This document shows, one piece after another, positions 25,973 through 37,665 of a DNA stretch of 64,000 nucleotides. Source of the stretch: Triops longicaudatus (lineage: Eukaryota > Arthropoda > Branchiopoda > Notostraca > Triopsidae); the NCBI GenBank assembly GCA_022885665.1, contig JAGQDJ010000051.1, forward strand, positions 62,001 through 126,000. Direction: 5' to 3'. Both the position numbers and the translations under genes were made by a program. A model generated the notes under the pieces. It was not told the DNA's origin, ran no database searches, and saw only the letters and a program-made list of their open reading frames with translations. Position 1 is the first letter of the stretch, and every line of letters begins with the position of its first letter.

Positions 25973-26707
25973 TAGGGTTACCATCTCACGCGGATAAAAT
26001 TTAAGGACAACTTAGGAAATTGTCGCAAGAATCAAGTGTTAAATGGTTTTCGTGCAAATCCCTTATTTCAGAAACCCTTTCCCAAATTTCCTTATTAGTC
26101 AAAGAAATGAAACCATAAGAAGTCCAGTAAAACCAATCAGTATTTAGCGCTAAAGAGCAAAACATGACTGTCGATGGCAGAAAGCACATGTGGCATACAC
26201 AGTGTCAGTATTTGACGCAGACATGTAAGGTAACTACAGCAAATATTTGCTTTTAGACAAAATTTTTTTGAGTAAGTTCGTGTCAGACAACAATTTCGCA
26301 TGCATTTCGCAATGTCTCAGAGCAGCTAGCAACACACAAATGATTACACACGTGTGCGTATAGTATACACACGTATACGCCGTATACGTGTGTAGTCACT
26401 AGCCTCTTACCATGAGCCAATAGGAAATGACAGTTGTATTCCCCTTCAGCAGCGTGTGTTTGACTTCGACGGCTATAGCCGTTGTCCACGGCCCGCTATG
26501 CCGAACGGCTAGCCATTTTTAACAGAGCTTGAAACTGCATGCGGCCGGCATGTATTATTGATGTTTTAGTCCTTTTATTCTGACAAAATATCTACTAATT
26601 TAGCAGCAACTCCCATTTAAGGACATATTTAAGGACAAACACCCTTAAGGACGGGCATACCAAGTTTAAGTACTGTCCTTATCATTTAAGGACGGATGGT
26701 AACCCTA
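25973..26707. mobile_element. Non-autonomous hAT-type DNA element, 735 bp, with 8-bp target duplication
   Basis: The left end TAGGGTTACCATC and right end GATGGTAACCCTA are perfect 13-bp terminal inverted repeats. Immediately outside both ends is the same 8-mer, CACTTGTC (25,965-25,972 and 26,708-26,715), the target-site duplication length of hAT transposons. Subterminal TTTAAGGAC motifs recur at both ends. No transposase frame is present, so it would depend on a partner in trans. A 29-bp palindrome lies inside. Confidence 0.9.
26366..26394. repeat. 29-bp palindrome inside the hAT-type element
   Basis: TACACACGTATACG and its exact reverse complement flank a single C. The surrounding sequence (CACACGTGTG, TATAC words) extends the alternating purine-pyrimidine character. 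Confidence 0.85.
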
Positions 26708-26789
26708 CACTTGTCATAAGGTTCCTATAATAGCATTGCGATTTTTCTCTTGCTTTGAGTTTTTAAAAGCTCGCGAATACTATACTATC

Positions 26790-27500
26790 AAATTCTTAAT
26801 GTAGTCCTAACTAGAAAAATCAAATAAAGGAACCCAAGAGCCCATGCTTTTGTTTAAACGATTCTTATATTAAAATAACCCTATTTGCTGGCGCAGTTTA
26901 TATTGAGGTGTTTTCCAACTTTCTAAGCCAGCTTGAAACGTGAAAAACGTAATTGGAATACAAATTGAGGACCTTCTTTACTAGGATTTCAGACGTTTAC
27001 TCCCGTAAGTGGAAAGACATGCTGAAGTGGACTTATCCTGCATTTTTTAAGTAAAGTTAACCACATAACCAAGAAGCCACTATCAAAGCTCAGACTCTAT
27101 GCTGAAGTTTCGTTTGTAAAGGGAATTACTGTATAGAATGTAGGGAAAATCAAACGTGAAAAATATATATTTCAGTGTTAAAAAGAATATAAAAGAACTC
27201 ATTTTTAAAACAAATGATTTACAGATGATACGTGAGAATAAAACCAGATCTTATATTTTGCTCTATAACCTGATTTTTCCCCGTAAATATTGCCCACATT
27301 TTGTAAATGTTACTAATTACTCTTTAATGAAACTTTGAAACACAATGTGCAGAAGCTTGGGACTTTCCAATGCTGAGACCAAATTTCGGATCCCTGGTTC
27401 CTGTGAGATTTGTAAGATGTCACTCGTGAATTTGGAAACAATTCCACAGGTTCCCCTTGGCCGGAGTAACATCGTAGTCTTGTTGAAGCTAATTCTTTTA
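26790..27500 (+). repeat. Dispersed repeat family F, left arm of an inverted pair
   Basis: Reads in the same order as the reverse complement of 36,970-37,665: CAAATAAAGGAACCCAAGAG, then AATTGGAATACAAATTGAGG, CCACTATCAAAGC, AACCTGATTTTT, GGGACTTTCC and TTGGAAACA. Similarity is roughly 65-75% by eye. Class unknown. Confidence 0.75.
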
Positions 27501-28724
27501 CATGAACTTGTCAAGAATTTCAAAAGTTGTCCGCACCAAATTTTTCAGTAATACTCTGCAGTTGCGACAAATTGTGAATCTGTAGCACACGTTTTTTTCA
27601 AAGCGGTTTGGTCAATTTGAAAATTAAAATCTTTTCAAACTGACTTGGGTTTCATGACGAGAAAAAATTACTTGTCCGTTTGCGTCAGAAGTGGGTAACT
27701 TTTAAAAGCGCCAAAGAGCTTCCCGATTTTTAAAAAATCTCGTAATGTCGCCCCTGTCATTAACAACTGAAACTTTAAGAAGTTTTTGGAAAGTATTGAA
27801 CGCTTTTCGTCAAATTTGTAATGAGAGCTAATTGGCCTTAAAGGCGAAATATTTAACGGTTTTGGCAAAAAATGGAATTCAAAGCCGGTTAATTACGAAA
27901 AAAAACACCGAAAAATTTAGAAATTTTTCATAAGTGAACTCAAGCATTGAATAGAAATAACAACAATAATAATAATAACAATAATAACTACATTGTGCAG
28001 TTAAGGCTTTCTTTTAGAAAGTTTTGTGTAATTAGCTAGAGTTTACAGAAAAGTATTAAGTTTAATCATAGGTCAAAAATTGCTTTTAGAGGAACAAAGC
28101 TTCACATTCCAGTTACGTTCTGCAGCACTCATGTATTTTACAAAGTTTTGCCACAATCGTGGGTCTTTTGACCAGGATGTGCTAACCTATACGGATATTT
28201 GTTCATTGTAATGCGATATCTAATCAAACAGTCGATGATAATTATCTGAGAATCTACCAGGGGAATCAAGATTATTTCTGAAGGTAATTTGCGACAGTGA
28301 CAAAAGAAAACTCGCACTCCCTTTTTGCTTGTGAATTGAACGCTGCTCAGGATATCGAACGCAATTGGACGGAGATGAACAGGCTTATTTTTCTTATATA
28401 ATGTGTGCTTTTCGGTCATTCTGGTTTAAGTTGCAATTAAACTACTTCCGATTTCAATATGTTGATACACCTTTGTCGAAAAGATTCGAATAGCCCGGAG
28501 CAGGCAACGATTGTATTTTTTAATTGTGTAGATTGGAGACTTTCACAACTAGTTTGGTATTGCGAAAGTAACGTAACAACGCAACAGGGTCGACCTCTGT
28601 CGTGTAACCGTTAAGGTAAATGTTGCCAAGTTTGCAAACAAAAAGCGACCCTTCTGTATGGGTCGGTGCATGGTGTCCTGTCATTCGGTATCTTTTCAGC
28701 GCAAACTCTTGCATTCAATATTAT

Positions 28725-29030
28725 TCAGTTTCTCTCGGCGACGACGGTGGCAATGGCGACATCGTGTGTCGTGCCGTCGATGCAAATCTTTGCTTGGTCC
28801 ACGTACGAAGCAAGTATGTAGAAAGGCGTGTTCCAGTGTTCGTACTTCCCCATGTCTGTGTATGCTCTCTCGGTCTCCTCCCCCGTCTCGTACTCTCCTT
28901 TTTTTGTGCCCTTGTCCGCCGACATGACGGACTTCGGTATCGATCGATGCTTCCTCTTACCAACACCAAACGCCGCCAGGGCCGTCACTGTCGCTAGCGC
29001 CCATTTATCCAGCAAAATCCTAGCTTAACA
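28725..29030 (-). other. GC-richer island with a coding-like minus-strand frame
   Basis: The minus-strand frame reads as a balanced peptide (KWALATVTALAAFGVGK ... HWNTPFYILASYVDQAK ... VAERN then stop) of about 96 codons without an initial ATG. Frames on the plus strand across the same bases are also open, as expected in GC-richer sequence. No family is recognised. It could be an exon on the opposite strand of the let-7-complex host or chance. Confidence 0.2.
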
Positions 29031-32000
29031 AAGACCCATTCCCGAACTATCTTTTTTGCTTTCTCTGAAAAAAAAAATGCACACAGTTTCATTGTTATGG
29101 AAGAGTAAAGCAACACCAGCATGAAAAGCGGAAGATAGACCAACGTAATAAATGAAGCCATGAAGGTAGAATGATTCAGGAAGTGGAGTAAGAATTAGTT
29201 GGTTACTTCATCGCCTGGTATGTAGGCATTAATTAGGTATAAAGGAGCTGAAAACTTTTTGCTCTCCATCTTAGGTAAATCTTGCGTTTTAGGGAGTTCG
29301 TTGCGCTCATAGATGGCGGGATGAAGGGGCGCAAGTTTATTAGGAAGTGAAGAAGGTCCAAGAACTTGCTTTTATGAGATGCGAGTCCGGGCAATTAAGG
29401 AGATTGAAGTCCGTGGGAGGGTGACGGGGTGCATTTCAGGGATGGGGAGAAAGGGAATATAAGCAGATTAAGGGGGAAACTTTAATTTTGTTGCAACAAA
29501 AACGGACGCAAAATGGTTCTGAAAAGCTAGTATTGTTCCTGTTGTACTCAAGAAACTGGAGTTATTGGTGTGTGTTGGGGTAGGATAGGTTTGGTATAGA
29601 GATAATTTATGACCGGTGCGTGTGAATGTGTGTTTGCTTTACAACACACATACATGCCATCACCACATAGTCCCAGACAGACCAGCAATAAAACTTGGCG
29701 GAAGTCTTCTCAGTGACAGACGGGAGCAAGTATCGAGTTTTCTTGAGAAGGAAAGGGGCAGGACGGTGGGTGGTAGGAGGAATAAAGCCAGTTATTCGAT
29801 TTGTTTGCACTTTCTTTTTTCTCGCTTTCTTGAGCAAGGCAGAGCTGGCGGTATGCTTGGGCCCGAGGGTGTTCAATGATTCAGCGAGACTCAAGTTGGC
29901 TTAAATTTGCTGCTTTTGTGGGAGAAAAGCGAACTCAAGTAAACATGGGAAAGAAGGATGGAAGATATGAAGCAACCTAGGAAGAATTGCGGTAGGTTTT
30001 AGTTGGTTTAAATTTTCTTTTTGTTTCGTTCTTTTCGTGGGGCTTAAAATGTCGGTACAAAATTCACTAGTGTCATCTAGCGGACCCATTTTGGGTATCC
30101 TTTAGCAACATGTTTGTTTATGTTGCGTGCATTGTAGAAAACATACGTGGATTTCTTCCATTCTTGCAGCTCGGTGGTGAATTTGATAAAGTCTCTAAAC
30201 AGTCATGTAAAAGAAAGAAACCAGTGAGCAACTACTGTGGTATTTCGTGTGAGAGATTTTTTTCGGGCCTGACGTATTGAAGGTAAAAAACGGTGCCTTC
30301 TAGGGACGGCTTTAAGAACTAGTCGCGTTGGATACATTTTCTATTCGTACCGCGAAATTATTACCTTTGGAGAATACCCCTTAAGAGGGTTTTGTCCGAA
30401 CTCAAAATTCTAGAAGTCTCCATAAATTAACCTTACGACAAATTCTGCAACAATAAAAGCGCGCTAAATGCCGCAAAGGTGAGGATGTGTATTCAATATT
30501 GTCCAAAGTTGAAAGGCCTCCCCCGGTTTACGGCGATGATTTGACATACACGCTATTAGGAGAAACATGCTAGTGGACACGTCAACTCTTATTGACTTTT
30601 TTCCAAGCTTTTTAGCTCGCGGCGCTATTGACACTTCGGTACCTGTGTTGCGGCGCCCATTGTTAAAGTCAGTTGTGCTTAATTTAACTTGAAACATGAA
30701 AAACGCCAGCAATCTGTTAGACTGAAAAATAGTAAATCCCGGCCGATCCAGTTTCACGCAGCTTTAAAGAAAATCCCTTTCATACATTTCACTTGTTGTC
30801 TTTGTGCCACAGCGAATATTTCAGGCAATAATTGGCAGAGACTTTAGAACGTCATTTTTTGCGTTAAATAAATAGAGTTGTTGACCTCTATAATGTATGG
30901 TTACTTATTTTCGTTTATTTCATATTTGCTAACTATTGTCTCTTTTGTAGGTCAGTTCAGCGGGAATCACGTGTGTGGACTTTTGGGGAAAGGGCCTCGT
31001 TGACGTCTGTCATCGTCTCGTCCCATCCCCGAGACAGGGAAGTTTTCCTTTGTAAGCGGCTTTTCACAGTGCCAATAGAACTTCTACTAAATACGGGGAT
31101 ATGGAAGACAGCGTTCAATATCTACTCATGGAAAGTCCATGCATTACTATTCAGAAGAAAATATTAAAAGACAAATGAAGACGGAAAAACATTCCAACAT
31201 CCTTAGCCGAAATACCGAGGTTTGGATCTAGATCAAGCCTGAATTGTTTTATATACAAAACGCACTCTGGAACGTTTTAAAGGACACCGGTATAGTCGAG
31301 TATATCTAGTCACGTTCGAAACGGAGTTGGCACTTTATCATTCTAGAAACCCATATCAAAATGAAGCTGATGACGATAATACGTCAATAGGTCGATAGCG
31401 TTCGTTTTTTAACAACAAACCAACCCACTTTTACTTCTGCATGCACATTAAACGCCCATGCTAGAAAGCCTAATCTGATGTCCAGAGAAGACAGAAAAAC
31501 CGCTTGCTCTGGGCCTTGAGAGGTTACTTGTGTTCCGAAAGCAGAAATACCTGTCCATCAAACTTGGGGGTCCATCCAAGCCTGTTTCGTGCGCCGTCAT
31601 ACCTATGTATATCAGAAGCTAACTGTGCATGTAGCTCAAGTCGTTTTTTTTTTTCCTTCTTGTTAAGTAAGATCAGAAGCTCATCGTCTAAAAAAAAATC
31701 AGTTTGGGAATCTCACACTGTGATACCTTTGGATTGAACGGGCTCAAGGAAAAAATCGGATATTACTCAAATGAGCCCTACGAACTGCTGCCGAGAATAT
31801 GTGAGTCTGTCAGATGTCTGTGGTATACTCCAAGATCGTCAAATTTTGCAGAGGAACGAAAAGACACCAGCACCTTCCAGTGTTCTTGCGTCTAATGATG
31901 GTATTTCGCACCTTTTAGCTGCTAGAGGGCGTAGTTTGATAAAGACTGTCTAACCAGATAAGCTCTGAAACATTACCTTACTAATGTTTCACAAATAATA

Positions 32001-34020
32001 GAATCGTTGGACTACTTTCGTAGGATTGAGGGTGTTAGAAGCTATCAACTCTTTTTGAATACTTTGCTTAGTGTAAACGCTAGAGCTGGGCAAATTTAAT
32101 TATTTTGTTAGCTTTTAGTTCAAAAACAACAAAAAAAAACAACGGCCGCGAGGGCAGTTGCCGCACACTGGCTCGGTGAACTGATTTATTTCAAACGCCT
32201 TTTCTGATTCAAATTCTTAACTTATAAATCATAAAACATGGAAAAATAAAAGCTGAACGTTGACCATATTTTCCATTTTGTTTTTGCGAGGTTCAGAGTT
32301 CAGCAGTTGCCTTTGGGATCACTGAGCGCCACAGTTCGAATTGCAGGATGGAACATATAAAACTTTTCCTTGGAGAATGGGTGGATGGCAAATGCAGCGT
32401 AGTCGAATTGCCAAAAAAACGGGGTTCGCAATGGTTATCTGTGTGCGCCAAAGAACCGTTGATCTTCCAAACTTTCTCGAGGAGGAACAGTGTACAAATG
32501 AGTCGTTCTCATCGTTCTCACTCGGAGTTTTAACTGAATTTTACATACCTTACGGAAAAAATAAAGACAAAGTTTATTCGCTCGCCAAACAAACTAGGAA
32601 AAAGTTTAAAAACGAAAGGATATCAGTGGATATTTACTTAAAAATTAGATATTTTACCGTGAAACTTTGTTCGTTTATGGGGTGAAGTTAAATTTATACA
32701 ATTAAATGCTACGAAGAAGAAAGATCAGTTGAATTATAATATTTTAAAGTTGATGGAAAAAAAATACCTTAAGCAGATACACACAGACAATTTTTCACCG
32801 ATCAATAGTAGAAAAAACACTCGGGGTCTCGCGATTTTTGGGTTTTAATTTTCGTCCAATAAACTCTGTAACTCTTTTCAGTAAAATGTACTGAAAACTA
32901 CTATTACGAAAAATGTTCACTATGTTATGAGAAAATTAACCAAAAAAAACACGGGACCCAGGATGAGGGTTTGCTACCATTAATTGGTGAACATCTTTTA
33001 CAGTACATCATGCTGGTCATGAAAAAGCTTCCCGTTTTGCAGTCCACTTCTAAATGACAGTTATTTTCTGTATTTCATGTCTTGGAACTTCTCACTGTAT
33101 ACATTTAAGTGTAATCTGTCATCCTTCACTCGCGATTTCCGTACACGCGGAATTTTTAGGAAACGTATCTTCTAAGCTACTTATCCCCGTGGAGAAGTAG
33201 CGTTAATTGTAAATAAAATTCTTAAACATTATTTCCACATTTACATTGTTGCCTATAGGACAGTCTTTCGCCTCAGTCTTGCTTAACAGGAAACTGCATC
33301 AAATTCACGCCAGGGTATCAAAAAGTCACAGGTTATGGAATACGCGGAAAACCGTGCAATGAAACGAACTTGAAAGAAATTGATAAGATGCCCGACCGGG
33401 AGGGCGTTTGCCACCCACCCTAGCCCAAATCTGAAACGCTGCCACTGGCTCTACGATATGGTTTTGGCCATTCTTACAGGCGTAATGAAGAAAGGAGTAA
33501 TGTTGTAGACTTTATTCACAAAGTAAAAATAAAAACAACTAGGTGAGGCCAAAATAAGAAGGGAGAGGGAAAGTACTAGCCTGAATTCGCGCCATATGCT
33601 TATCTAAGACAAGGCCAGAGCTGACGGACGATGTTGCCACTTGCCAAGACAGCAGAGTTCAATGACCCTTTATAGCACTAAATGCGGGATGTTCCCACTT
33701 TTCTTCCTGCACCTTCCTTACCTTGTCTTCCTTTTCTCCCTAGTCCTTTAATGAAGTACTCGGGCAACACCAAAAAATGAACCAGGGAACAGGAGCTCGG
33801 TTTTAGAGACACATTTGCATAACAATGAATACTGGCATCGCGGGATTCAGAAAATGGCTTTTGATGCGTAAGTGCCGTGTGCGGGAGAGTATAGCTCCGT
33901 CTTAAGCTATTTTAAGGGCAGGAGCTTGTAATGACCTTCCATTTAACTCGGTAACTTTCGTGGATACTGCCAACATTATAGTCCTTAGCGTGGACTAAAT
34001 GATGACCAAATTTCATTGAG

Positions 34021-34266
34021 CCGAAAACGACACATACTTTGTTATAAAGATTCTCTTCAAAAATTGAAAAAGAATTGCGTGTTTTGCGCGATCAAAAATA
34101 CGGCTATAGCTTGGAAAAATTTTACAACAGTGATGTACTGCTTAAGCACGTGGATGCGCTGAGGTTGAGATTTTTCCAAGACGGTTCGATTGATTTCCTA
34201 AGGTTAGTCAATAACTTTGATATTTTGCCTGACAAAGTGTTGGCAACTCTCGCTGTGTCACAATAA
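34021..34266 (+). pseudogene. Coding-like fragment with one apparent frameshift
   Basis: A frame beginning PENDTYFVIKILFK runs into a stop at an AAAAA run near 34,062; the adjacent frame then continues as IEKELRVLRDQKYGYSLEKF... to ...NNFDILPDKVLATLAVSQ and a TAA at 34,264-34,266. A single extra A explains the break. Amphipathic spacing and composition look protein-like, but I do not recognise the family. A possible first exon (MNTGIAGFRKWLLM before a GTAAGT donor) lies at about 33,825-33,866. Either a decayed gene or retrocopy, or an indel error in the assembly. Confidence 0.3.
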
Positions 34267-36578
34267 TCGTTTTTCTTTTAGAATAATTGATAGAAAATTT
34301 CTGGAAGTCGGATGAGCTTTTGTTTGAATGACAGTGAGAAATATTGGTGTTCTTGAACCCGAAACTTGCACGGATTTTCGCCTCAATATTTTAAATAATC
34401 TTCAGACCTTTCCGAAAGTCTTGACACTACAACTGTAAGTTTCATCTAAACGATACTGTCGCGACAACAAGACTACAACAATACTGTCAAAAGGAACCAC
34501 AGTAGTCAACTGATAGACTTCGTTCTAAAGTGGTTAAAAACCGTTCAGTTTGAAACCTTAAAAAATTGCATTTAAATAGGGACGTTCATTACGAGGCGCC
34601 GTGTTACTGTAGGCTAGTTACTACTCGCAAACTCTTTAAGTAAGATTATTTTCATTAAATAAAGGTACACCTAACCCAGGTATATGAAAAACACATGCAA
34701 AACGGTTCTGGCGTTGCCGCAAAATTCTCCCAAATTTGACTTTTCATTTTTGGCCTTGAATTTTTCACTTGTAATGGTATAGTACATATAGCCGAGACTC
34801 GTTAGAAGAAATTACGCAGAAATTTTTTAAAATGGAGTCAAATTGTAACTTTTAAATTATCACCATTTGGTTTTTAAACTGCGAAATTAAAGTTATTCAG
34901 TTAGCTTGCTAAAATTCGTAAAAATTCCAGATTGCTCCAAAATCTACCTATCGATTTTGAATTTCTGCTCTTTTACGTTACCTAGCTCCATCCTGGTCTG
35001 TTAGTTATACCGAAGACTTTACCTCAATCATTCGTATTATCGAAACTTAACTTTACATCGATTGTTTAGCGAAACTTGGTCCGCAGGAGTTAACAAGTTA
35101 GATTTTACTCCAATAGGTTTCCTTATAGCAAGATTCTATTCAGTGAGAGTTCACGATGATGAAATTATTGTGCATAGCCGTTCGTTGTAGGGAGATTATG
35201 CAGCACTTGCAACTTACAGTTACGAACGATTTTAACTCAAATGATCCAATTACCTCTTATTCACACGTTTACAACTAAATATATCTAAAAAAAAATAAAG
35301 CACAGTTAAAGTGACTGGAATTTCTCTTTGAGAGTAGAGGGCCAAACATTGTTACATTTGTTGCGGGGCTTTATGGAAGGAATTGTAATAAGGAAGATGG
35401 TGGTGATTACTTTGGCCGCGGCTGCGATAATTCTTCACGATTGCTGGCTACCGTGAAGGAGAAGCGGAGGCAGGAAAAGTTAACTGTCAGTCTAATCAGC
35501 TTTACTAACGTAGGTTGCCAAGATCGCCCGGCGACTTCTTTAATAAAGGCAAAAGGAATTGACGCGAAGCAGGAGCTATGAAAATTCTTGTGGTAAACAC
35601 GTGGCTCCATGAAAAGGGGGAGAAATTGAGCGAGCAGATGGAAGAAAGACACGGCAAGGAAGACTAGTCACGGCCTCAAGCGGTTGATATTATTTAACAT
35701 CACTATACCCTTTTCTTTCCTTTGTTCCTCTTGATTTTTTATCTCGCGTTTTCCAACATCCGAAGCATGGGATTTTAGCTCACGGAAGAACTTGCACCCT
35801 TTCAAAAGAAATTTCTTCCGTGTTTTATTTTCATTTTATTGTATTGTTGGAGCGCTTATCAATTCTATGCGTGCCTGCGTGAAAAACCAGAAGATGTAAC
35901 ACATGCTTGGACAGCTGGGGGTAACACTATACGTTTGGTAACATCCTGCTTCGTCTAAATAGCCTACGTATACTCGCCTCGCGTTTTTGTTATCTGCCCT
36001 TATCTTGGTTCCATTATTGCTTACCGTGTGACAAAAATGGGGTAGTAAATATCCATAAATAACTTTATAACGTCATTTTAATGTTGTCAGTAACTTTGAA
36101 AATAACTTATGAAGCGTTTATTTTCACCTTCTGTTAGCCCACTGTATGAGTTATTTTTCAAGTATACAAATCTTAAGTCGTTAGCGACATTTGAAGTAGT
36201 CTATGACGTATTATTCTTGAAGCTTTTCTAAGACTGTTTATGCAGTAAGTTCTAAAGTAAGTACTAGCTACACAATAATAAATGCGCCAATAAATACAAG
36301 TTTGGCTTGAAGCTAGCATAATCGTGTACAGGGCATTCCTCCATTTCCACAAAAAAGACAAATGTTCTGCAAGTATCACCTAACTCAAGGCTTCCGTGAA
36401 CTCTTTTACCTAGCCCTACACCCTAACAAAACGCCAATATTGGATACGTCGTAAGCTTTGTGTTTGTGGAAGTAAAAATGTTGGCGATATAAAACGAGAA
36501 AGCTGAATAAAGTAAGTTTCATAATATAATTATTAGATTTTGATGACGATTTTAAAATGAAGGATGTCCAACTGGTAA

Positions 36579-36657
36579 GAGTCGTTTCCCATTCCCTGAG
36601 ACCCTAACTTGTGATAGCAATCTCACAGGCTAGCTTCTCAGGTATGGGCGACAGCTC
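36579..36657 (+). ncRNA. mir-125: microRNA mir-125 precursor hairpin
   Basis: The mature 5' arm at 36,593-36,614 begins TCCCTGAGACCCTAAC; all 22 nt match miR-125/125b (lin-4 family) as I know it. The 3' arm (about 36,621-36,645, CTCACAGGCTAGC...) pairs through most of it, and outer arms GAG...CTC with CCCAT...ATGGG close the stem. miR-125 acts with let-7 in developmental timing. The gene is plus strand, 12.5 kb after let-7. Confidence 0.97.
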
Positions 36658-36969
36658 GTATTCATCTTAATCTGAAAGGATGCAAAAAGAAAAAGTAACG
36701 CTAACGGCTAAAACGTGTTGAATGTAACGGTAAGTGATTATGAACTAGGTTTATCTTGAACACCTGGGCTAAAGTTGAACATTCTAGGAGACATCGCAGG
36801 CCATCTATTGCTTCTCAACTAGTCAACAACACTACACACTAGGTGCCGCCACACACAACAAGGAATAGGCTTTCTTCGATCAGTGGAGTCAACTTATAAT
36901 GATTCCTGATACAACGGTAATCCGCCTTTACCAATATAAAACTGATGGTTCCGTTTCTGTCGCATCTAA

Positions 36970-37665
36970 TAGAATGATTACGAAGACTGATTAGACCGAC
37001 TTCGCTTGTAACGAAAATCCGCCAGAAGTGTTTCCAATTTCACGAACGACATCTCTCGGAGCTCATAGGAACTATGGATCAGACATTGAACCCCTAACAC
37101 GGGGAAAGTCCCATAAGCCCCTCTGCATTTTTTATTGAATTTTACTTATAGGAGTTATTGTTAACAGTAACAAAAAGTAGCGTAATTTTTGCAGAAAAAA
37201 ATCAGGCTACGGAGAAAAGTATAAAAACGGATTTTATTTTCAAGTATAATCTACTAAATTATTATTCTAAAAACAAGTTATTTTAAATTTCTTTAATAGA
37301 GAACTGTACATGTTTTATGTTTTCTTCCCGCTATATTCTATAGTTCTCTTTTGAAACGTAACTTCAGCACAAAATCTGCGCTTTGATAGTGGTTTTCTTG
37401 ATATGGAGTTAACTGTACTGAAAAAACGCAGATTAAGACTTCTTCAGTTTCTTTCCGATTACAAGAGTCAGCGCTTAAAATCGAAGTAGAGAATGTCCTC
37501 AATTTGTATTCCAATTATATTTCCCGTATGTTTCAACTCGCTTTAGAAACTGGTTCAATATCTCAATATTATCAACGGACTTATTCTGATAATCTCTTAA
37601 ATAAAAGCATAGTACTCTTGGGTTCCTTTATTTGACTTTCCTAGCTAGTAACAACATAAAAGATG
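36970..37665 (-). repeat. Dispersed repeat family F, right arm of an inverted pair
   Basis: Reverse complement parallels 26,790-27,500 along its whole length, including CAAATAAAGGAACCCAAGAG and AATTGGAATACAAATTGAGG. It lies about 310 bp downstream of the mir-125 hairpin, so the two arms enclose mir-125 and about 9 kb of spacer. Confidence 0.75.

Larger units (their letters stand above)
24190..36578. other. Spacer between let-7 and mir-125
   Basis: 12.4 kb without a secure gene. It contains a run of 12 G residues (about 24,816-24,827), a hAT-type element (25,973-26,707), one arm of an inverted repeat (26,790-27,500), a short AAT-rich microsatellite (about 27,960-27,989), a GC-richer island at 28.6-29.03 kb and a coding-like decayed fragment at 34.0-34.27 kb. 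If the cluster is one transcript this is intronic or exonic host-RNA sequence. Confidence 0.6.
23914..36657 (+). ncRNA. Putative let-7-complex primary transcript (minimum extent)
   Basis: The three hairpins share strand and the ancestral order, and in other bilaterians they derive from one polycistronic RNA. The true ends, exons and promoter are not visible; the interval given only spans from the first to the last hairpin. The let-7 to mir-125 spacing (12.5 kb between mature starts) is long compared with the sub-kilobase fly cluster and is largely filled with repeats, so a separate mir-125 promoter is an alternative. Confidence 0.5.

Noticed and set aside
31727..31953. Frame MSPTNCCREYVSLSDVCGIL... 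in the let-7/mir-125 spacer
   Set aside because: Only 60 codons from its ATG, no motif and no convincing splice partners.
32341..32685. Overlapping 114- and 61-codon frames (the latter starting MEHIKLFLGEWVDGK)
   Set aside because: Both look partly coding but compete for the same bases, neither has a supported partner exon, and no family is recognised.
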